A DNA stretch of 26,863 nucleotides from Magnetococcales bacterium. GTDB taxonomy: Bacteria; Pseudomonadota; Magnetococcia; Magnetococcales; Magnetaquicoccaceae. Positions 23,954 to 26,863 of the stretch are shown here, in pieces. The position numbers were made by a program, and so were the translations under genes. Within the stretch, counting starts at the first letter, position 1, and each line of letters opens with the position of its first letter. The notes below the pieces were generated by a model. It did no database searches, was not told where the DNA came from, and saw only the letters and a program-made list of their open reading frames with translations. The DNA is taken from NCBI GenBank assembly GCA_015229095.1, contig JADGCE010000009.1:4817-31679 (forward strand), written 5' to 3'.

Positions 23954-23976
23954 GTGGGTGGATGCCGGAGAGGGGG

Positions 23977-25143
23977 CTATTTTTTGGGCTGCTCCTCTTT
24001 TTCCTTTTTCGGGGCCTCCCCTTTCTCTTTGGGCTTCAGTGCCTGCAGCATCTTGAAGGCCACCCCCATGCCCCCCTCATCCTCCTTCAACTGGGCGGGC
24101 CGGTAGATATCCACCTTATGGTATCCCTGGTCCACCATATAGACGCGCCCATCTTCATCCAGTGCCACCATGCCTGGCAACAGATATTTGGCCCGTTCAT
24201 CCTCCTTGCCACGACCACCGATAAACATCAGCAGGCGACCCTGGGAATCAAAGATCTGGAAATTGGCGTGGGAGGCGTCCGAAATATAGATATTGCCCTG
24301 TTTGTCGATATCGATCCCCTTGGGACGGGCAAACTGCCCCAGTCGCGTGCCGACCGTACCGAATTTACGCACAAACTTGCCATCCTGATCAAACACCTGG
24401 ACACGGAAGTTGCCGCTATCCACCACGTAGAGCATCCCATCCGGGCCGATGCTGGCCGCCCTGGGCAGATTGAACTGTCCATCCTCCGAGCCCCGCGTAC
24501 CGATGGAAAAGAGATGCTTGCCGGTCTTGGCATCAAAGGCCTGGACCCGATGAAACTCCGGCTTGCTCTGGCTGCTGCTGGTGTCCACCACAAACAGGCG
24601 GGTTCCTTCCGGGTTGACAGCCACGGCAGAGGGACGATCAAAATAGGAGGGTCCACCAATGCCCCGCAGATAATTGCCGTCCCGATCATAGACCATGGCC
24701 CATTTTCGGGAGACATCCGCCACATAGAGGTTGTCCTGACCATCCATGGCCATACCCAGCGGTTTGGCCAGCAGGCCGGGATTTTCGGTGCCGATCTCTT
24801 TGTGGGTGCCGGTGGCAGGATCCAGCATCGTGACGGTGTGGGCGACCGTATCGCTGACATAGATCCGACCTTTGCGGGCCACTGCACTGAACGGTTTGCC
24901 AAATTGCGTGCCGTCACCGTCGCTGCCGGTGGCAAAGGTCCGCAAACCCAAAGACTCCCGGTCCTTGGGAGTGGTATCCACGCTGCCGCGAATGCTCCGT
25001 TCAAAGTAAAAGCGGGGCGGGTCCGGCGGGGCAGGAAAAGCCAATATTTTGCTCTCCACAACCGCATCCGGTGTGGAGGCACACCCACCCAGAAACAACA
25101 GAATGGAACAAAGGGCAAAAGCCTGCTTGCATATGGTGCGCAT
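23977..25143 (-). CDS. NHL-repeat (beta-propeller) lipoprotein 2
   Basis: The ATG at 25143 (388 aa) gives a compact lipoprotein signal ending in the lipobox LGGC at residues 18-21. An ATG at 25227 has the better ribosome-binding site (AGGAG nine bases upstream) and would add 28 residues, so the start is unresolved. After 'PAPPDPPRFYFERSIRG', an opening common in NHL proteins of cytochrome clusters, come about six NHL blades. Examples are 'GRIYVSDTVAHTVTMLDPATG', 'DGQDNLYVADVSRKWAMVYD' and 'PKGIDIDKQGNIYISDASH'. The tail is Lys/Glu-rich. It is a paralogue of 13261-14391, transcribed separately and divergent from the His-rich cytochrome. Confidence 0.88.
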   Translation of the reverse strand: MRTICKQAFALCSILLFLGGCASTPDAVVESKILAFPAPPDPPRFYFERSIRGSVDTTPKDRESLGLRTFATGSDGDGTQFGKPFSAVARKGRIYVSDTVAHTVTMLDPATGTHKEIGTENPGLLAKPLGMAMDGQDNLYVADVSRKWAMVYDRDGNYLRGIGGPSYFDRPSAVAVNPEGTRLFVVDTSSSQSKPEFHRVQAFDAKTGKHLFSIGTRGSEDGQFNLPRAASIGPDGMLYVVDSGNFRVQVFDQDGKFVRKFGTVGTRLGQFARPKGIDIDKQGNIYISDASHANFQIFDSQGRLLMFIGGRGKEDERAKYLLPGMVALDEDGRVYMVDQGYHKVDIYRPAQLKEDEGGMGVAFKMLQALKPKEKGEAPKKEKEEQPKK

Positions 25144-25315
25144 TTCCCGTAGAAAGGAGGCCTCGTGCGGGATGGCAGGAGCCACCTCATGCGGTTGCGC
25201 CCGGTTTGTTTGGTGTGTGATTTGCATTGATTTCAGCTCCTTGATGCTCAACGTAAACCTGGGAGCCATCTCCCGTAGGACAACCCTCCAACCCGGTCAT
25301 GATAAGACAAATTCC

Positions 25316-26860
25316 ATGCGCCCACCACCTCCCGCAAGCGACCTCGGCCTTTTTTTTACCCTGCTGCTCTCCCTGCTGCTGGCACATCCGGTTTGGTCGG
25401 CAGAACCGGCCCCTGCTGCCCCGGTCGGCGGCGCGGGACAACTGTACAAAAAGCACTGTGCGGTTTGTCACGGCAAAAGCGGTGATGGCAAGAGTTCGGC
25501 CGCCAGGGGTATGACCCCGCCACCCACCGATTTTACCTCCCCGGAGGCCTTGGTGGATTTGAGCCGGGAGCGCATGTTGCAATCCGTGGCAGAGGGTCGC
25601 CCCCATACTGCCATGGTCTCCTGGAAAGGCATGCTCAGCCCGGATGAAATGGCCGGGGTGGTGGATTATATCCGCACCAATCTGATGTTGGCTTCCCGCG
25701 CCTCCGACGCCACCCAGGGGCGTCGTCTGTTCGCCAAAAAATGTTCCGTATGCCACGGTGATCGGGGTGATGTGGCCGTTTGGGCCAGGGGCGGTCTGGT
25801 GCCCCCCCCCAGGGATTTTACCACGGACAGCGCCCGTTGGGAGTTGACACGGGAACGGATGCTTTTCTCGGTCTCCTACGGTCGCCCCGAAACCGCCATG
25901 CCCTCCTGGTTGGGACGGTTGAGCAAAGAGGAGATCGATGCGGTGGTCTCCTATATCCGGAGTGCTTTCATGTTTCCGGAAGGAGAAGGAAAGGCCTCCG
26001 CTGCTCCAGAGGCGCGAAAAGAGAAGGATGCGCATGCTCCGGGTGGGGCGGTGCACGAACACGATCATTATCAGAGCGAGGATATGCTGTTGCCCCTGCC
26101 CAACGGTCTGCGAGGTGATGTGGAGTGGGGGAAAAAATTTTACAAAAACAACTGCGCCGCCTGTCATGGAGAAAAAGGGGATGGCAAGGGGGTGCGTTCC
26201 GACTTTGTCTATCCCAAGCCGAGGGATTTTCTCCATCCCTCCTCCCGGCACAAGCTGAATCGCCCGCACCTGTTTGAGGTGATCGGTGCCGGTACGCGCG
26301 GCACAGAGATGCCCGCCTGGAGCAAGGTGTTGACGGAGCAAGAGATTGCCAATCTGGCTGAGTTTGTCTTTCAGACCTTTGTCAGACCCGACGGGGAGGG
26401 AGCACCAGCCAGCCCGGCGCAACCCGCAGGGCATGACCATGCCGGACAGGGGGCCGCCCATGACCAGCATGGCCATCATGCCCAGCCAGGGACCGACAAA
26501 CCCGCAGCCCCCCCGGCACAACCCGCGCAACCCGCAGGGCATGACCATACCGGACAGGGGGCCGCCCATGACCAGCATGGCCATCATGCCCAGCCAGGGA
26601 CCGACAAACCCGCAGCCCCCCCGGCACAACCCGCGCAACCCGCAGGGCATGACCATGCCGGACAGGGGGCCCATGACCAGCATGGCCATCATGCCCAGCC
26701 AGGGACCGACAAACCCGCAGCCCCCCCGGCACAACCCGCGCAACCCGCAGGGCATGACCATGCCGGACAGGGGGCCCATGACCAGCATGGCCATCATGCC
26801 CAGCCAGGGACCGACAAACCTGCGGTTCCGACCGCCCCCCCAGCATCGCATACGCACTGA
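25316..26860 (+). CDS. Trihaem class I-type cytochrome c with histidine-rich repeat tail
   Basis: This 514-residue protein has a signal peptide (about 10-29, ending WSA) and three separate mono-haem cytochrome c domains. Domain 1 has CAVCH at 48 and Met100 (AMVSW) as likely axial ligand. Domain 2 has CSVCH at 143 and Met195 (AMPSW). Domain 3 has CAACH at 280 and Met332 (EMPAW). Domains 1 and 2 are close repeats. A His/Asp-rich linker (HEHDHY) precedes domain 3. From residue ~369 the tail consists of four near-identical 35-36 residue units with GHDH and HDQHGHH, about six His each, in a Pro/Ala background. The tail could bind metal ions. The start has a weak ribosome-binding site; the signal peptide decides it. 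An ATG directly after the stop (26861) may begin the next gene. Confidence 0.9.
   Translation: MRPPPPASDLGLFFTLLLSLLLAHPVWSAEPAPAAPVGGAGQLYKKHCAVCHGKSGDGKSSAARGMTPPPTDFTSPEALVDLSRERMLQSVAEGRPHTAMVSWKGMLSPDEMAGVVDYIRTNLMLASRASDATQGRRLFAKKCSVCHGDRGDVAVWARGGLVPPPRDFTTDSARWELTRERMLFSVSYGRPETAMPSWLGRLSKEEIDAVVSYIRSAFMFPEGEGKASAAPEARKEKDAHAPGGAVHEHDHYQSEDMLLPLPNGLRGDVEWGKKFYKNNCAACHGEKGDGKGVRSDFVYPKPRDFLHPSSRHKLNRPHLFEVIGAGTRGTEMPAWSKVLTEQEIANLAEFVFQTFVRPDGEGAPASPAQPAGHDHAGQGAAHDQHGHHAQPGTDKPAAPPAQPAQPAGHDHTGQGAAHDQHGHHAQPGTDKPAAPPAQPAQPAGHDHAGQGAHDQHGHHAQPGTDKPAAPPAQPAQPAGHDHAGQGAHDQHGHHAQPGTDKPAVPTAPPASHTH
26420..26845 (+). repeat. Four tandem 105-108 bp in-frame repeats
   Basis: Units begin at 26420, 26528, 26636 and 26741 (108, 108, 105 and about 105 bp) and are almost identical in DNA. 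The third and fourth lack one GCC triplet, and the last decays at its 3' end. They encode the His-rich units of the cytochrome tail. Near-identity at DNA level points to recent expansion by slippage or unequal recombination. Repeat number may vary between strains, and assemblies may collapse it. Confidence 0.95.
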
Positions 26861-26863
26861 ATG

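Larger units (their letters stand above)
23632..23976 (-). promoter_or_regulatory. Intergenic control region of the cytochrome operon
   Basis: This 345-bp stretch lies between the NHL lipoprotein 2 stop and the tetrahaem cytochrome start, and no credible gene is seen in it. From the far end it holds the terminator of the NHL gene, a second copy of the terminator's inner palindrome, and an AT-rich block (about 23752-23800) that includes the palindrome ATCAAATTGAT (23773-23783). A -24/-12 element and a leader of about 60 nt complete it. The AT-rich block is where an activator or bending protein might bind, but I see no firm consensus. Confidence 0.6.

Noticed and set aside
26420..26845. CRISPR array
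   Set aside because: Repeats are contiguous, in frame and about 108 bp without spacers; they encode a protein tail.

Overview
The window is about 60% GC and looks proteobacterial. It carries GspA/GspB-like type II secretion accessory genes, a duplicated four-helix chemoreceptor-type sensor, a GGDEF-EAL protein, System II cytochrome c maturation and a sigma-54-type promoter. The lineage cannot be fixed from sequence alone. A deep-branching group such as the Magnetococcales is a guess, based on the sensor repeats and the GC-rich intergenic palindromes.

Region 1 (1-5265, + strand) holds the 3' end of gspA, then a GspB-like membrane protein fused to a degenerate staphylococcal-nuclease fold. After these come a membrane protein with two copies of a helical sensor domain and no output domain, and a PAS-GGDEF-EAL protein that looks like a c-di-GMP phosphodiesterase. 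Region 2 (5367-6754, + strand) is a translationally coupled pair: a secreted cupredoxin-like protein that lacks the axial Met, and a secreted ethylbenzene-dehydrogenase-gamma-like (haem b binding) protein. Strong nested palindromes (6800-6928) separate it from the converging main cluster.

Region 3 (23720 down to 6986, - strand) is the centrepiece, a likely single operon of about 16.7 kb behind a -24/-12 promoter. In transcription order it encodes a tetrahaem cytochrome, a parvulin prolyl isomerase, an outer-membrane beta-barrel, two trihaem c7 cytochromes (types a, b), a helical periplasmic protein, a PDZ-helical protein, another helical protein, two more trihaem c7 cytochromes (types b, a), an NHL lipoprotein and an undecahaem cytochrome. 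ResB, CcsA, a cbb3-like haem-copper-oxidase-fold membrane protein and a TPR protein follow. Six cytochromes supply 27 CXXCH haem sites. The layout fits a trans-outer-membrane electron conduit (barrel plus multihaem cytochromes) that brings its own haem-attachment machinery. The three helical proteins form a family I do not recognise, and they sit inside a mirror-ordered set of cytochromes; this is the best candidate here for an undescribed system.

Region 4 (23977-26863) contains a second NHL lipoprotein on the - strand with its own terminator. Divergent from it is a + strand cytochrome with three mono-haem domains and a histidine-rich tail of four near-identical 35-36 residue repeats.

No tRNA, rRNA, CRISPR array, transposase or integrase was seen.
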